DNA from: Burkholderiales bacterium
Lineage (GTDB): Bacteria > Pseudomonadota > Gammaproteobacteria > Burkholderiales > Casimicrobiaceae
Length of the DNA stretch: 64,000 nt
Assembly (NCBI GenBank): GCA_031270015.1
Contig: JAISYH010000032.1
Coordinates: forward strand, 22,059-86,058
Direction of reading: 5' to 3'
Position numbers and translations under genes: made by a program. Under the pieces are notes generated by a model. It saw nothing but the letters and a program-made list of their open reading frames with translations. It ran no database searches and had not been told where the DNA came from. Positions 11,401-20,527 of this stretch are shown in pieces. Numbering within the stretch: position 1 is the first letter of the stretch; each line of letters begins with the position of its first letter.

Positions 11401-12271
11401 ACGCGGCGACTTGTCGTATGATGAAAACGGCGCTTCTCTAGAAGGTAATTTACGCGCGAATTATGGCAATATTAGATATCGCGATACCAGTGTCCCTACC
11501 TTATCTAGTGATGTGGTGATCGTTGGCGAAGAAACAGAAAGTTCAGATAATATCAAATTGGCGCGAATCGAATTCGATGTCGATTTGGGTAATAACTTTC
11601 GTTTGCGTGGTTATGGTGTTGATACAAAAGTCAAAGGCGCACTGAAATTCCGCGCTCGCCCTGGACACGAATTAGGCGTCCATGGAGTGTTGCAGACATA
11701 CGAAGGAAGTTATCGCGCGTATGGGCAAAATCTCGGTATCCAGCGTGGAATTATTTCTTTTTTGGGATCTATTGATAATCCGGCGCTCGATATTTTGGCG
11801 ATTCGGGAAAATTCTCCGGTCAATGCGGGCGTTTCGGTAAAAGGAACGGCGCAACGGCCAAGAGTGGACTTATATTCCGAACCGAAAATGGCGACGAACG
11901 AAACATTATCATGGCTTCTTTTCGATCACGGTTCGGACAGTATCGATGGTGGTGATTCGGCGATCTTGTTCCATGTGTTGAATTCAATGTTTGCCAGCAG
12001 TGATTCTGGAACGCTGACCGATGAATTGTTCGGTGGACTGGTCGATGAAATTAGCGTCGGGTCGAATCATTCAAGCGATGGCGAAGCGACACAGGTGGTG
12101 ACGGTGAGCAAAAAATTGACCAGAGATATTTCTATCGCTCTGGAAAAGAGCTTTAATGGATTGCAGGACGCTATCCGCCTTTCTTGGCGTTTCGCGCGAC
12201 GTTGGTCATTGACCGGTCGCTTTGGCGTTGAAGATACGTCGGCTAACGTTCACTATTCGATACGATATTAG
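8420..12271 (+). CDS. tamB: Translocation and assembly module subunit TamB (AsmA-like bridge protein)
   Basis: TamB is the inner-membrane-anchored partner of TamA that spans the periplasm. The 1283-residue product has a single N-terminal membrane helix (about residues 20-45). A very long beta-rich periplasmic region follows, made of short alternating strands typical of the TamB/VPS13-like groove. The conserved C-terminal DUF490 domain covers about 950-1283, with FRLRGYGVDTKVKG and RGIISFLG, and ends in an aromatic residue (HYSIRY) like a barrel-targeted terminus. The length is near the usual 1250-1350. It is followed two bases later by aroA. Confidence 0.93.
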   Translation: MADKNDSNNIVNARAWRWQFARYLAYSFIFLLFLFVAILGGVYALLQSEDGRNWLVEQINKSETVHIDALEGDFWNDVVVREVTYRDNDMEVYVDYARWRWTLGDLRHKKLTIPEFAANIVTITLRETAQHGKSNNEPPTSLTIPIAIDLRQANISEVVIDSTKLKNIVFSLNNNGSGYVFDLRQLVIEQDMILGSAQGTLTLSESSPFVAEGHISFQGSFEEYTAGFESNIDGHLRDLHLTGYLFGDGWFIVSDGRFDVFADEWYAMLHEMTLRLDHVDISLFSPQIPRSDLSVMLTLEASEEKSEKQSYLQGSVQIENAMAGKYDARKIPLKTLAARFEWQEDQFLFYDLDAWALGDAHLTGLGWLREDSMRVQAQLNSINLAALISSTPETAISGEMWLTGSYDDPQLAVNLTDRLFMFAFKSDLALDNLRDPEKLMIRNAALTYGNATMTLTGDYFLNKEQLTVEGKLDHIDLSKFDIVESDLNIAFSVDTIASPELAADIRYQVKSSTAAGYPLSGEGAMRFVPTHFENIALRLRSGETELTAHGALGTGADILSVRIEVPDVVEWYQDAHGRIVGEGTMAGEFPHLSSSMQVSGEKLMIAGVDISVLNIRADGVLTDNFPFTVKTKIEGIQILDTSIDSTELLLDGSLKEQKFHLEALGTYQEKPFTMIARAQGALVNDAMPWHGELSELTVDGFCPVKLISPISISASPREITLGQAAISANNTDIRMTALQWRPDYVHTSGTAENISLKRWMNIADIGEGIAHNDLTFSGNWRLTISDNEQQGEVIIERQSGDVELHIASRSIWQPLYLNRTSARFVLDNEKIDWNANVESSRYGKIEVRGDARLPKAIPEFRELPFDLYLTGIVPDLSNMESFSGGGIKLTGDLKLDVEHHGSLANGQNSGQLTGAHLSIHDDMTGVTLDEGVMSITLKNDQIVVEEFTFKGGRGEMKITGGIDLSGETPQARFAINADRMRIIRSQEMLLVVSGRGDLSYDENGASLEGNLRANYGNIRYRDTSVPTLSSDVVIVGEETESSDNIKLARIEFDVDLGNNFRLRGYGVDTKVKGALKFRARPGHELGVHGVLQTYEGSYRAYGQNLGIQRGIISFLGSIDNPALDILAIRENSPVNAGVSVKGTAQRPRVDLYSEPKMATNETLSWLLFDHGSDSIDGGDSAILFHVLNSMFASSDSGTLTDELFGGLVDEISVGSNHSSDGEATQVVTVSKKLTRDISIALEKSFNGLQDAIRLSWRFARRWSLTGRFGVEDTSANVHYSIRY

Positions 12272-12273
12272 TT

Positions 12274-13572
12274 ATGGATTCCTTGATAATTTTGAAAGCA
12301 AAAAGCGCGCGAGGCGTTTGCCATTTGCCTGGTTCGAAAAGCATTTCCAACCGCGTATTACTGTTGGCTTCGTTATGTGAAAAACCGACGATATTACGAT
12401 CGCTTTTAAACGCGGATGATGTGCGTTTCATGCGTGATGCTTTATCGCGGCTTGGCGTTGGTGTCGAATCTTTGGGTGGCGATGATTGGCGAATTATCGG
12501 CAACGACGGACGGTTTAAGGAAAAGAGCGCTAAATTATTTTTAGGTAATGCAGGGACGGCGGTACGTCCATTGACTGCAGTACTTGCGGTATTGGGCGGC
12601 AATTATGAGATTGACGGCGTTATGCGGATGCGTGAACGCCCGATTACCGATCTCATCGACGCATTGCGGATGTTGGGTTGTCATATTGATTACTGCGACA
12701 AATCTGGTTTTCTTCCTTTGCGTATTGAACCGCGTAATTTGTCAATCTTTCCTGAGAAAGTGACTGTTCGCGGTGACGTATCGAGCCAATTTTTATCTGC
12801 ATTGTTGATGGCGTTACCATTATTGCCTAAAGACGAAAAGATGTTTACGGAAGTCGAATTGAGTACGCCGTTGATTTCTCGTCCTTATGTGGAAATCACG
12901 ATGCATTTGATGGCGCGTTTTGGAGTCATAGTCGAAATGTCGAATGCCGATAGGTTCCGGGTACCGCGTGGTATCACGTATCGTAGCCCGGATGAAATAA
13001 TAGTCGAGAGTGACGCGTCATCGGCATCCTATTTTATCGCTGCCGGAGTTTTGGGAGGTGGACCGATACGGATTTGTGGCGTTGGTCGTGATTCGATACA
13101 AGGAGATATTGCTTTTGCTGAATTCTTGCGTCAACAAGGCGCAAATATCTTGTTGGCGGATAATTATATTGATGCGCGAATCGGCAAGCCGTTTGTGGGT
13201 GGTGAAATCAATTGTATTGCCATTCCTGACGCTGCAATGACTTTAGCGATGACTGCCCTAAAAGCGCAGACGCCGACGACGTTGACGCATATCGGGAGCT
13301 GGCGTGTGAAAGAAACAGATCGAATTAGCGCGATGAGTACTGAATTACGTAAAACCGGCGCACGAGTAGAAAGCGGCGCTGATTGGCTTAAAATTTTTCC
13401 GGCGGAGACATTGCGACATGCCAAGATCGATACTTACGATGATCATCGGATGGCGATGTGTTTTTCTTTATTGGCGCTTCTGGATACCGATGTGACGATC
13501 AACGATCCTAAGACGGTGAGTAAGACTTTTCCGGGTTATTTCGACGAATATAAAAAATTACTGCGATACTGA
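12274..13572 (+). CDS. aroA: 3-phosphoshikimate 1-carboxyvinyltransferase (EPSP synthase)
   Basis: AroA joins shikimate-3-phosphate and PEP in the sixth step of the shikimate pathway. The 432-residue product has the usual length. It carries LPGSKSISNR (about 18-27, substrate-binding Ser-Lys-Ser), LGNAGTAVRPL (about 89-99), ISRPYVEIT and the C-terminal DDHRMAM motif. The start lies two bases after the tamB stop, so it is probably co-transcribed with tamAB, an unusual functional mix. It converges with nudB, leaving only 8 bp between the two stop codons. Confidence 0.96.
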   Translation: MDSLIILKAKSARGVCHLPGSKSISNRVLLLASLCEKPTILRSLLNADDVRFMRDALSRLGVGVESLGGDDWRIIGNDGRFKEKSAKLFLGNAGTAVRPLTAVLAVLGGNYEIDGVMRMRERPITDLIDALRMLGCHIDYCDKSGFLPLRIEPRNLSIFPEKVTVRGDVSSQFLSALLMALPLLPKDEKMFTEVELSTPLISRPYVEITMHLMARFGVIVEMSNADRFRVPRGITYRSPDEIIVESDASSASYFIAAGVLGGGPIRICGVGRDSIQGDIAFAEFLRQQGANILLADNYIDARIGKPFVGGEINCIAIPDAAMTLAMTALKAQTPTTLTHIGSWRVKETDRISAMSTELRKTGARVESGADWLKIFPAETLRHAKIDTYDDHRMAMCFSLLALLDTDVTINDPKTVSKTFPGYFDEYKKLLRY

Positions 13573-13580
13573 TGAAACGG

Positions 13581-14042
13581 TCAATCGCAATCAGTGACTC
13601 TCTCGAATAGCGAAAGGATCGCCTCGCGATTGGACGGTGAAAATGCTTTTTCAGCGGCGTTGATTGCTGGAAGCCATAGATACCGATTGTGTTCGCGCCG
13701 TTCCAGAGCGATTGAACATATTTGAGGAACGCGGAAAGAGAACCAATGTTCAATATTGTGGGTAGTATTCGGTGAATAGCGATGCCGCCATTGAGGGTAG
13801 ATTTCATAACGTACCTCGTGTTTTAGATCGGTCAGCACGCCATCGAGGCTTGCGTTTAATCCTGTTTCTTCATGTAGTTCGCGCACGGCGGTATCGGTAA
13901 AAGATTCGCCAGATTCGATACTTCCGGTCACGGACTGCCAGAATCCACAAAAATCGGAACGTTCCAAAAGAAGTACTTTTCGTTCTGGCGTATAAACGAT
14001 TACCAATACTGAAAACGGTTGCTTAACATGACGGTACATCAT
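13581..14042 (-). CDS. nudB: Dihydroneopterin triphosphate diphosphatase (Nudix hydrolase NudB)
   Basis: NudB removes pyrophosphate from dihydroneopterin triphosphate in folate synthesis. The 153-residue product opens with MYRHVKQPFSVLV, typical of the subfamily. It has a complete Nudix box running from GSIESGESF to RELHEETGL, including the REUxEE metal-binding glutamates. A conserved HNIEHWFSF segment follows. ATG 14042 starts directly after the barstar-gene stop codon, with no intervening base, so it is probably translated from the RNase-barstar transcript. A second ATG one codon in (14039) is an alternative. Confidence 0.9.
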   Translation of the reverse strand: MMYRHVKQPFSVLVIVYTPERKVLLLERSDFCGFWQSVTGSIESGESFTDTAVRELHEETGLNASLDGVLTDLKHEVRYEIYPQWRHRYSPNTTHNIEHWFSFRVPQICSIALERREHNRYLWLPAINAAEKAFSPSNREAILSLFERVTDCD

Positions 14043-14447
14043 TTAACGCGTGTGGTCGATGAAAACCCAAAATGGGGTGTCCAACGAACGCCAATAATCA
14101 ATGACTTCTTCCAGAGTTTCGTGCAACATTTGCCAATCGTATACGGTTCGGCTTTGTAGAAGTGCAGTATGTTTCAAATGCAAAACTACGCCGTGCTCAT
14201 CGATCCAATCATCGTCACACAAAACGTCGTAAAGCGCGTCCCAGTTATATCCAAAGTAATCGGGAAATTCGAGCGCGTCGGCAAATAAATTCAGAAGTTG
14301 CTTTTTATTAAGAATATTTTCACAATTGACGGGATAGTAGCGTAATGACGACTGTCGACACGCCTCATGGAATTTTTCGACAGCGTTGGCGGTATTAATG
14401 TGACGGATGTCAGCACGTTTGGCATCATCGAGATTGATCGGTTTCAT
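14043..14447 (-). CDS. Barstar-family ribonuclease inhibitor
   Basis: The 134-residue product carries the barstar core: a parallel sheet and helices with FPDYFGYNWDALYDVL (the conserved FP-x-[YW]-[FY]-x-NWDAL stretch), an acidic face that follows (CDDDWIDE) and a C-terminal strand PFWVFID. Barstar proteins bind and neutralise barnase-type RNases. ATG 14447 is preferred because AAGGA precedes it by 8 nt. In-frame codons further upstream lie inside the RNase gene. The gene overlaps the end of the RNase gene by 23 bp, which fits coupled toxin-inhibitor expression. Confidence 0.88.
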   Translation of the reverse strand: MKPINLDDAKRADIRHINTANAVEKFHEACRQSSLRYYPVNCENILNKKQLLNLFADALEFPDYFGYNWDALYDVLCDDDWIDEHGVVLHLKHTALLQSRTVYDWQMLHETLEEVIDYWRSLDTPFWVFIDHTR

Positions 14448-14826
14448 CACGAATTTCCTTAAAACTTTGGTAATGATCATTTGTGTAATAACAAATATCC
14501 GGTTGTCGGGGTTTCTGTCCGCCGCAGACGATACGGCACGCGCCGCGGTCTTTTGCCGTCGGCGTAGTGACAGTATATTCTCGATAATAGCCGTTCGTTT
14601 TTTCGGGAAGCAGCTTTTCCCGATTATAAAAGGTAGCGCCATCTTGACGGTAAGGGAAAGGACCACCTTTGAGAATTAATGCATAAGTTTCGTGAGCCTC
14701 GACGGGAAGTTCGTGTAGCGCGACCCCACTGGCAGGCAATAATTCCGTCTGTTTCGTGCAACCGCAAAGGGCGGTCAAAAACAAGAACAATATCGGAATG
14801 ACGCGATAAATGGCTTGGATAAACAT
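14425..14826 (-). CDS. Secreted guanyl-preferring ribonuclease (barnase / RNase Sa type), probable lipoprotein
   Basis: The 133-residue product starts with a hydrophobic signal (PILFLFLTALCGC) whose LCGC end resembles a lipobox with Cys23. The mature part follows the microbial RNase N1/T1/Sa pattern: GGPFPYRQDG, FYNREKLLP, GYYREYTV and YYTNDHY. By comparison with RNase Sa, the catalytic residues are Glu83, Arg94, Arg98 and His118, all present, so it should be active. Three extra cysteines (97, 101, 112) could form a disulfide. The barstar gene begins inside its 3' end. The role, nutritional RNase or antibacterial effector, is not settled by sequence. Confidence 0.87.
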   Translation of the reverse strand: MFIQAIYRVIPILFLFLTALCGCTKQTELLPASGVALHELPVEAHETYALILKGGPFPYRQDGATFYNREKLLPEKTNGYYREYTVTTPTAKDRGACRIVCGGQKPRQPDICYYTNDHYQSFKEIRDETDQSR

Positions 14827-14881
14827 AGGCTAGAAAGCAGAAAATCGATAACGGTAAGATTAGTATACGACGGCGAAACAC

Positions 14882-16576
14882 TCAAGCGTGCGATAAAATT
14901 CCCCGTGGAATGGAGTCCAGTAGTTGTTGCGTATAGTCACTTTTCGGGTTTTGAAATATTTCTCTAATATTTCCGATTTCGGTCGCTTCGCCTTGCCGCA
15001 TTACCATGACGTTGTCGCAAAGAAAATGGACGACGGCGAGGTCGTGCGAGATAAAAAGGTAGGAAATACCGAAATCGTCTTGAATGTCTTTAAGTAAATT
15101 CAATATTTGTGCTTGAACGGACACATCGAGCGCGGATACCGGCTCATCGAGAATCAAAAGATCGGGGCGAACGGTGAGCGCACGTGCCAATGCGATTCGC
15201 TGACGCTGTCCGCCCGAGAATTCGTGGGGGAATTTGTAAAATACGTCATGACTCAAGCCAACTCGCGACAACCAATCAAGAGCTTGTTCAATAGCGGTTT
15301 TTCGATCTGGAGCGACGCGATGTAAAAGGATGGGTTCGATCAGACTTTGCCCGACAGTAAATCGAGGATTGAGCGACGCATAAGGATTTTGAAAAACGAT
15401 TTGCATACGACGACGAAACGGGAGGAATTCTTGATCGGACAGAGAAAAAATAGCTTGTCTGTCGAAAGTGACGTTGCCTTGGGTTGCTCGGCGCAGGCGT
15501 AACAGCGTCAAACCCAATGTCGTTTTTCCCGAACCGGATTCTCCGACGATGCCAAGTGTTTGCCCACGACGCAAAGTGAACGAAATATTTTTAACGGCAG
15601 GAATTTCGTATTTTCGCCATAAACCGTCATGTCTGAAAAAGCTTTTATATATCTTGTCCGCATGTAATAAGATGGGTGGGTTTCGGTTCTCGATAGTTTT
15701 TTTCACTATATCGGAATGAACGCGCGAGCGTTCGCCGAGGAAATCTTCGATTACTGGTAAACGATTCGGGAAGTCGTCGATGGTCGGTCGGCATTGCAAC
15801 AGCGCTCGCGTATAATGATCTTGTGGATTGAGAAAAATTTGCGATGTATCGCCTTGTTCACGAATGGAGCCATGACGCATGACGACGATACGGTCAGCAA
15901 TTTCGCCAACCAATGCAAGATCGTGCGAAATAAATAATATGGACATTTGATGCCGCGCTTTCAATTTTTTTAGGAGCGCGATAATTTGTTTTTGAACAGT
16001 AACGTCAAGCGCGGTGGTTGGTTCATCGGCGATCAACAAACGCGGTTCACACGCTAACGCCATTGCGATCATCACGCGTTGTTGTTGTCCTCCCGAGAGT
16101 TGACCGGGGAAATGCGTCGTCGTCCGTTCGGGGTCGGGCAAACCGACTTCATCAAGAAGCTGAATACATCGTTGTCGCGCGGCAGTACGTGAAAAATGGC
16201 GCTTGAAACGCAATACTTCGATAATTTGATTGCCGACGGTCATCACCGGGTTAAGCGAAGTCATCGGCTCTTGGAATATCATCGCGAAATCGGCACCACG
16301 CATTTTCCGTCTTTCGTTTTCAGAAATCGAGAGGATGTTTCTTTCGTGATACATGATGCGGCTCGATACAGGTATTTGAGTAACGATATTGGGGAGCAAT
16401 CCTATAATAGCCAATGCCGTCACACTTTTCCCCGAACCAGATTCGCCGACAATCGCCAATGTTTCATTTTCTCGAATGGCGAAGGAAATATCATTGACGG
16501 CAATGAACGGGTTCCGTTGTCGCCGCCGAAATGCGATACTGAGATGCTCAATGAAAAAAAGCGTATCCGCCGTCAT
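14882..16576 (-). CDS. Peptide ABC transporter, fused double ATP-binding protein (YejF type)
   Basis: The 564-residue product contains two complete ABC ATPase domains in one chain. The first has Walker A GESGSGKS (44-51), signature LSGGQQQR and Walker B LLIADEP. The second has [17 protein letters not shown] and LLILDEP. Each is followed by the oligopeptide-transporter extension ([10 protein letters not shown] and [10 protein letters not shown]). This matches YejF/GsiA-type fused ATPases that energise dipeptide, oligopeptide or microcin-C-type importers. The ATG overlaps the stop of the upstream permease by 4 bp (ATGA), and it is the last gene of a four-gene importer operon. Confidence 0.93.
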   Translation of the reverse strand: MTADTLFFIEHLSIAFRRRQRNPFIAVNDISFAIRENETLAIVGESGSGKSVTALAIIGLLPNIVTQIPVSSRIMYHERNILSISENERRKMRGADFAMIFQEPMTSLNPVMTVGNQIIEVLRFKRHFSRTAARQRCIQLLDEVGLPDPERTTTHFPGQLSGGQQQRVMIAMALACEPRLLIADEPTTALDVTVQKQIIALLKKLKARHQMSILFISHDLALVGEIADRIVVMRHGSIREQGDTSQIFLNPQDHYTRALLQCRPTIDDFPNRLPVIEDFLGERSRVHSDIVKKTIENRNPPILLHADKIYKSFFRHDGLWRKYEIPAVKNISFTLRRGQTLGIVGESGSGKTTLGLTLLRLRRATQGNVTFDRQAIFSLSDQEFLPFRRRMQIVFQNPYASLNPRFTVGQSLIEPILLHRVAPDRKTAIEQALDWLSRVGLSHDVFYKFPHEFSGGQRQRIALARALTVRPDLLILDEPVSALDVSVQAQILNLLKDIQDDFGISYLFISHDLAVVHFLCDNVMVMRQGEATEIGNIREIFQNPKSDYTQQLLDSIPRGILSHA

Positions 16577-17697
16577 GCGCCCGCTCCTTGCGCTTTCGGG
16601 TCGAGCGCGTCGCGTATTGCGTCAGTGAACAAACTAAACGCCGTTACCAATAGCGCCATTGCGCCACCAGCGGCAACTAATTCCCACCAATGCCCCAAGA
16701 TCAGTTCACTTTGCGCATCGTTCAGCATAGAACCCCACGAGACATCGTCAACGGCAACGCCGAAGCCGAGAAAAGACAGTATAACCTCCGATTTGATGAA
16801 GGCAACGGTAAGGATGGAAATTTCCACCAACACGATATGTGAGACATTGGGTAGAATGTGTATGAACATAATGCGCAGCGAAGACACTCCGAACGCGCGC
16901 GCTGCCATCACGTATTCGCGCGCGCGATGCTTCATGTATTCTGCGCGGATAAGACGAAATACACCCGTCCATCCGGTAAGTCCCAGAATGAGCACGACGG
17001 TGGCGATGCCGCGTTTTTGTAATACGGCAGCGATGGCAAGCACCAGCAACAAGTAAGGAATAGCGTTGAATACGCTATATATCCAATTGAGCGTATCGTC
17101 AATATAACTACCATAATAGCCGGCAAACGCGCCGAATAGTGTTCCTAGAAAAGTGGCGAGTAATGCCGCTGTTAAACCGACGAATAATGAAGTTTGCGTT
17201 CCTTTAATCGTCTTCTTTAAGACATCGCGTCCCCAACGGTCTCCGCCGAACGGAAGGCTTGTCCGCTTTTCAATAGTAGTCGGATCGGTCGATACATATT
17301 GCGAATAACCGATGTCGCGTAAGGTGTCTGCCAGAGGATCAATGATGTGACTTGAAAAATCTATCGGCGTACGGAGTTTCGCAATGTCTTCGGCTAACGG
17401 ATCGACTACGGAAAGCTCAGGTAAAGGTTCAGAGATTTCGGATAGGGTATTATTACTCGAAGGCTGGATAACCGACGTATGTTTGTCCGTCAATATTCCC
17501 CATAAATCAGGTGGCGCATCGTTGATCGCAACTTCGTGATTCCAGTCGGAAGCGATAAGACCGAATGCGGAGAAGAGGATAATCATAAAAAACATGAGAA
17601 CGATTATCAATGAGACGACACCGACACGATCCATGGCAAGTCGTCGCCAAGTCAATTGCCAGAACCCTTTGGAGTAATGAGAAACAGCGGCGCTCAT
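16573..17697 (-). CDS. Peptide ABC transporter permease (DppC/YejE type)
   Basis: This is a binding-protein-dependent inner-membrane permease of the DppC/OppC class. The 374 residues include an N-terminal membrane helix (about 28-50) and a long periplasmic insert of about 120 residues (PDLWGILTDKHTSV onward). Five further helices carry the EAA-like loop (EYVMAARAFGVSSLRIMFIHILPN). The large periplasmic insert recalls YejE more than DppC. Its start overlaps the stop of the DppB-type permease by 4 bp. The substrate is unknown but should be peptides given the binding protein. Confidence 0.9.
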   Translation of the reverse strand: MSAAVSHYSKGFWQLTWRRLAMDRVGVVSLIIVLMFFMIILFSAFGLIASDWNHEVAINDAPPDLWGILTDKHTSVIQPSSNNTLSEISEPLPELSVVDPLAEDIAKLRTPIDFSSHIIDPLADTLRDIGYSQYVSTDPTTIEKRTSLPFGGDRWGRDVLKKTIKGTQTSLFVGLTAALLATFLGTLFGAFAGYYGSYIDDTLNWIYSVFNAIPYLLLVLAIAAVLQKRGIATVVLILGLTGWTGVFRLIRAEYMKHRAREYVMAARAFGVSSLRIMFIHILPNVSHIVLVEISILTVAFIKSEVILSFLGFGVAVDDVSWGSMLNDAQSELILGHWWELVAAGGAMALLVTAFSLFTDAIRDALDPKAQGAGA

Positions 17698-18632
17698 TTT
17701 AATTCAACACGGGGATCGACCGCTTTATAAATCAGGTCGGCGAGCAAATTAGCAAATATGGTGGCGATAGCAACGTAAACCGTAATTGCTTTGATTACAG
17801 GGAAATCGGATCGCTCGACTGCAAGGATGACCTCGCGCCCGATACCAGGAATCGAGAAAAAACGCTCGATCAAAAAAGCTCCGACCAATAGACCGGGTAA
17901 CGCCGCCATAATATAAGTAATGATCGGAATAGATGCATTACGCAGCACATGGATCCAGAGAATACGTTTTTCGCTTAGTCCTTTGGCGCGTGCTGTACGC
18001 ACATAATCTTGGCTGATTTCGTCGAGCATGAACGAACGGAATAATCGCAAGTTTGGCGCTAATCCAACCATCAGGCTGATCAAGATCGGCAACATGGCAT
18101 AAGTGAAAAGATTTTCCCGTAAACTATTTCCCCATCCCTGAACTGGAAACCAGCCGAGCCGATATGCGAATAAATATTGAAAAACTATAATATAGACAAG
18201 AATCGAAATCGACATGCCGATGGTGCAGAAGATCATGATCATTCTATCGGTCAGCGAACCGCGTATTCGAGCAACGGCAAGTGCCAATGTGATTGCGAGC
18301 AATGTTTCGATGAACAGTAGCGGGAGCAGGATGGTCAGCGACGGACCTAACCGAGACAGAATGATCTCCGAGACGCGTTCTCCGGTACTCCAACTGTTAC
18401 CAAAATCACCGGTGACAATTTGCTCTAAGAAAATACCGATTTGTACATAAGCGGGACGATCAATACCGAGTTGATGGCGGATATTGGCAATTTGTTCTTC
18501 ATTGGAAAATTTTCCCGCGAGGATGTATGCGGGATCTCCGCCAACCCAATTGAACAAGAAAAATAACAACAGCACAACACCAAGCATGATTGGAATGATT
18601 TGCAACAAGCGTCGAATGATATATATGATCAT
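17694..18632 (-). CDS. Peptide ABC transporter permease (DppB/YejB type)
   Basis: The 312-residue product is the first permease of the importer. It begins with the conserved DppB/OppB N-terminus (IIRRLLQIIPIMLGVVLLLF, then GGDPAYILAGK) and has about six membrane helices. The EAA loop reads DYVRTARAKGLSEKRILWIHVLRN. The C-terminal pattern IERFFSIPGIGREVI is typical of the family. ATG 18632 overlaps the stop of the binding-protein gene by 4 bp. It pairs with the DppC/YejE-type permease to form the transmembrane channel. Confidence 0.93.
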   Translation of the reverse strand: MIIYIIRRLLQIIPIMLGVVLLLFFLFNWVGGDPAYILAGKFSNEEQIANIRHQLGIDRPAYVQIGIFLEQIVTGDFGNSWSTGERVSEIILSRLGPSLTILLPLLFIETLLAITLALAVARIRGSLTDRMIMIFCTIGMSISILVYIIVFQYLFAYRLGWFPVQGWGNSLRENLFTYAMLPILISLMVGLAPNLRLFRSFMLDEISQDYVRTARAKGLSEKRILWIHVLRNASIPIITYIMAALPGLLVGAFLIERFFSIPGIGREVILAVERSDFPVIKAITVYVAIATIFANLLADLIYKAVDPRVELK

Positions 18633-20440
18633 TGCTTTAATGTGAGATCGATATCGAGATAAAGCCAGGGAGCGTTTAAGATGGGATGTCTTTTATAGCC
18701 GAGCACCCACGGGCGTACTAGTACATTACTTTTACGCGAAACGCCAAGTACCCACGCGCCATCGACCTCCATTTGTCGTGTCATTTCAAGAAACAAATGA
18801 TTGCGCTCCGGGGAGTCTGGCAATCGGTTTGCTTTTTCGTAAAGAGCGTCGAAAGCCGAAGATTCATAACAACCATTATTACTTTGTCCGGTATTGGGTC
18901 CGTATAAAAGTTGCATGAAATTATCGCCATCTGGATAATCGGCAATCCACGCCGTGCCCCACATCTGAAGCTGGCATGCTTTGGTAGCTTTGATGTGATC
19001 AGCGAACTTGCCCGGATTGAATTCGATATGGACAGCGATCTTGTCCATCGCCTTTTTCCATAACTCATTGAATTGCCGATCAATAGCCGTCGTTCCGGTA
19101 GCCAGCTTCAAGGTTAATGGCGAACCATCAGGCAACGTGCGCCATCCGTTCTTGTCTTTTCGATAACCAAAAGCGTCGAGCAGTTTGTTGGCTAGCGCAG
19201 GATCGTAACGATTCAACGGACGATAACGCGGATCATGACCGACAACGCCCGCCGGAATGGGCATGTTTGCTTGAATCGCCTGGTCTTTGCGGATAACACG
19301 TATTTCTTCCTGGCGATCGTAAGCCATAATAATAGCTCGCCTCAATGCTAATTTTTCTTTTGAAAAACCACCGATCATGGGATCGCGAAAGTTGAAGAAG
19401 GTATAAGTGATTTCAGGATCGATTGCTTGAACCAAACGCACGTTTTGTTTTTGCCAAACAGCTTTCAACGACCCGTCGTGTTCGAATACTTTGTCACGAA
19501 AAACACCGATACCGACGTAGTCAAGCTCGTTGCGCTCGAATGCCAACCAAGAGGATTGCGCCTCTTCGATAATAAATATTTCGACGCGGTCGATCAACGG
19601 TAGACGCTTTCCTTCCATTTCACGAATCAATGGGTCATCGTTTTTATCGTTAGATTGGAAATCCCAAACCATACCTCGGTAATCAGTTCTTTTTTCTAAC
19701 ACGATTCGTGCGCCACGTATCCATTGTTTCAGCCGATATGGTCCGGTACCAACCGGATGTGCCATGATATCTTCGCCGTAATGCTCGACTACTTCGCGTG
19801 CTACTGCGGAAAATGGCGTATGCGCGACGATGTAGTTGAAATTATAGTCAGGAGCATTTAACGTGATACGTAATGTATAGCGATCGACGACGTATAAACC
19901 ATCTATCGGCGTGTCGTAGTCAAATTTGCCATTACGTTTGGCTTTTTCGACGAGTGCATCCAACCCGGCGATCTTGCCTTCAATCATGAACGCCCAAGGC
20001 GAGCGTAACCGAGGGTCGAGCATTCGCTTGAAACTGTAGGCAAAATCTTCCGCCACAAGTTCTCGTGGCGTAGAAAACGCAGAGTCGTCTGAGAAATAAA
20101 TACCTCGTTTGATACGGAAAGTATAAGTTTTTCCATCATCGCTTATTTTGGGTAACGATTCGGCGACCATAGGCGTCAATCGTGCCGGTCGCGCAAGATA
20201 ATCATAAGTCAACAACCTCTCGAAAATAGATTCATTGATAGTACTGGAGTACATATCATGAACTCGCGCCGGATCGAAGCCAGTTTCTGCCGTCGGGAAA
20301 GCGACACGTAATACTTTAGGTTCGCCGTTATCGGCATGAACCGCGGAGGTCGGCATAAACATTGATAAGACGCTGCCTATGCATAACACGCAAAAACGGG
20401 AAACCGCTCTGTTTAAGAGATAATGTGTAAGCCGTAACAT
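18629..20440 (-). CDS. Peptide ABC transporter periplasmic substrate-binding protein (SBP family 5)
   Basis: The 603-residue product has a signal peptide (hydrophobic CVLCIGSVLSMFMP, cleavage probably after SAVHA near residue 38). The full family-5 solute-binding fold follows: RVAFPTAETGFDP, AESLPKISDDGKTYTFRIK and HPVGTGPYRL. Such proteins capture oligopeptides or, in some lineages, haem or opines, and hand them to the DppBC-type permeases. It is the first gene of the operon. ATG 20440 is used; the TTG just upstream is less likely. No clear Shine-Dalgarno sequence is seen. The divergent alkA-like gene starts 87 bp away. Confidence 0.92.
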   Translation of the reverse strand: MLRLTHYLLNRAVSRFCVLCIGSVLSMFMPTSAVHADNGEPKVLRVAFPTAETGFDPARVHDMYSSTINESIFERLLTYDYLARPARLTPMVAESLPKISDDGKTYTFRIKRGIYFSDDSAFSTPRELVAEDFAYSFKRMLDPRLRSPWAFMIEGKIAGLDALVEKAKRNGKFDYDTPIDGLYVVDRYTLRITLNAPDYNFNYIVAHTPFSAVAREVVEHYGEDIMAHPVGTGPYRLKQWIRGARIVLEKRTDYRGMVWDFQSNDKNDDPLIREMEGKRLPLIDRVEIFIIEEAQSSWLAFERNELDYVGIGVFRDKVFEHDGSLKAVWQKQNVRLVQAIDPEITYTFFNFRDPMIGGFSKEKLALRRAIIMAYDRQEEIRVIRKDQAIQANMPIPAGVVGHDPRYRPLNRYDPALANKLLDAFGYRKDKNGWRTLPDGSPLTLKLATGTTAIDRQFNELWKKAMDKIAVHIEFNPGKFADHIKATKACQLQMWGTAWIADYPDGDNFMQLLYGPNTGQSNNGCYESSAFDALYEKANRLPDSPERNHLFLEMTRQMEVDGAWVLGVSRKSNVLVRPWVLGYKRHPILNAPWLYLDIDLTLKQ

Positions 20441-20527
20441 CAAAGAGGTAATGAAATGTGAGTAAAAATGATGAAATCAAAATGATACTTTATCATTATA
20501 AATTTGCTGTTTCCAATAGGGTAAATC

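Noticed and set aside
16196..17056. Plus-strand open frame of 286 codons opposite the ABC transporter genes
   Set aside because: Both overlapped minus-strand genes are clear family members. The product has a shadow-like composition and no motif.
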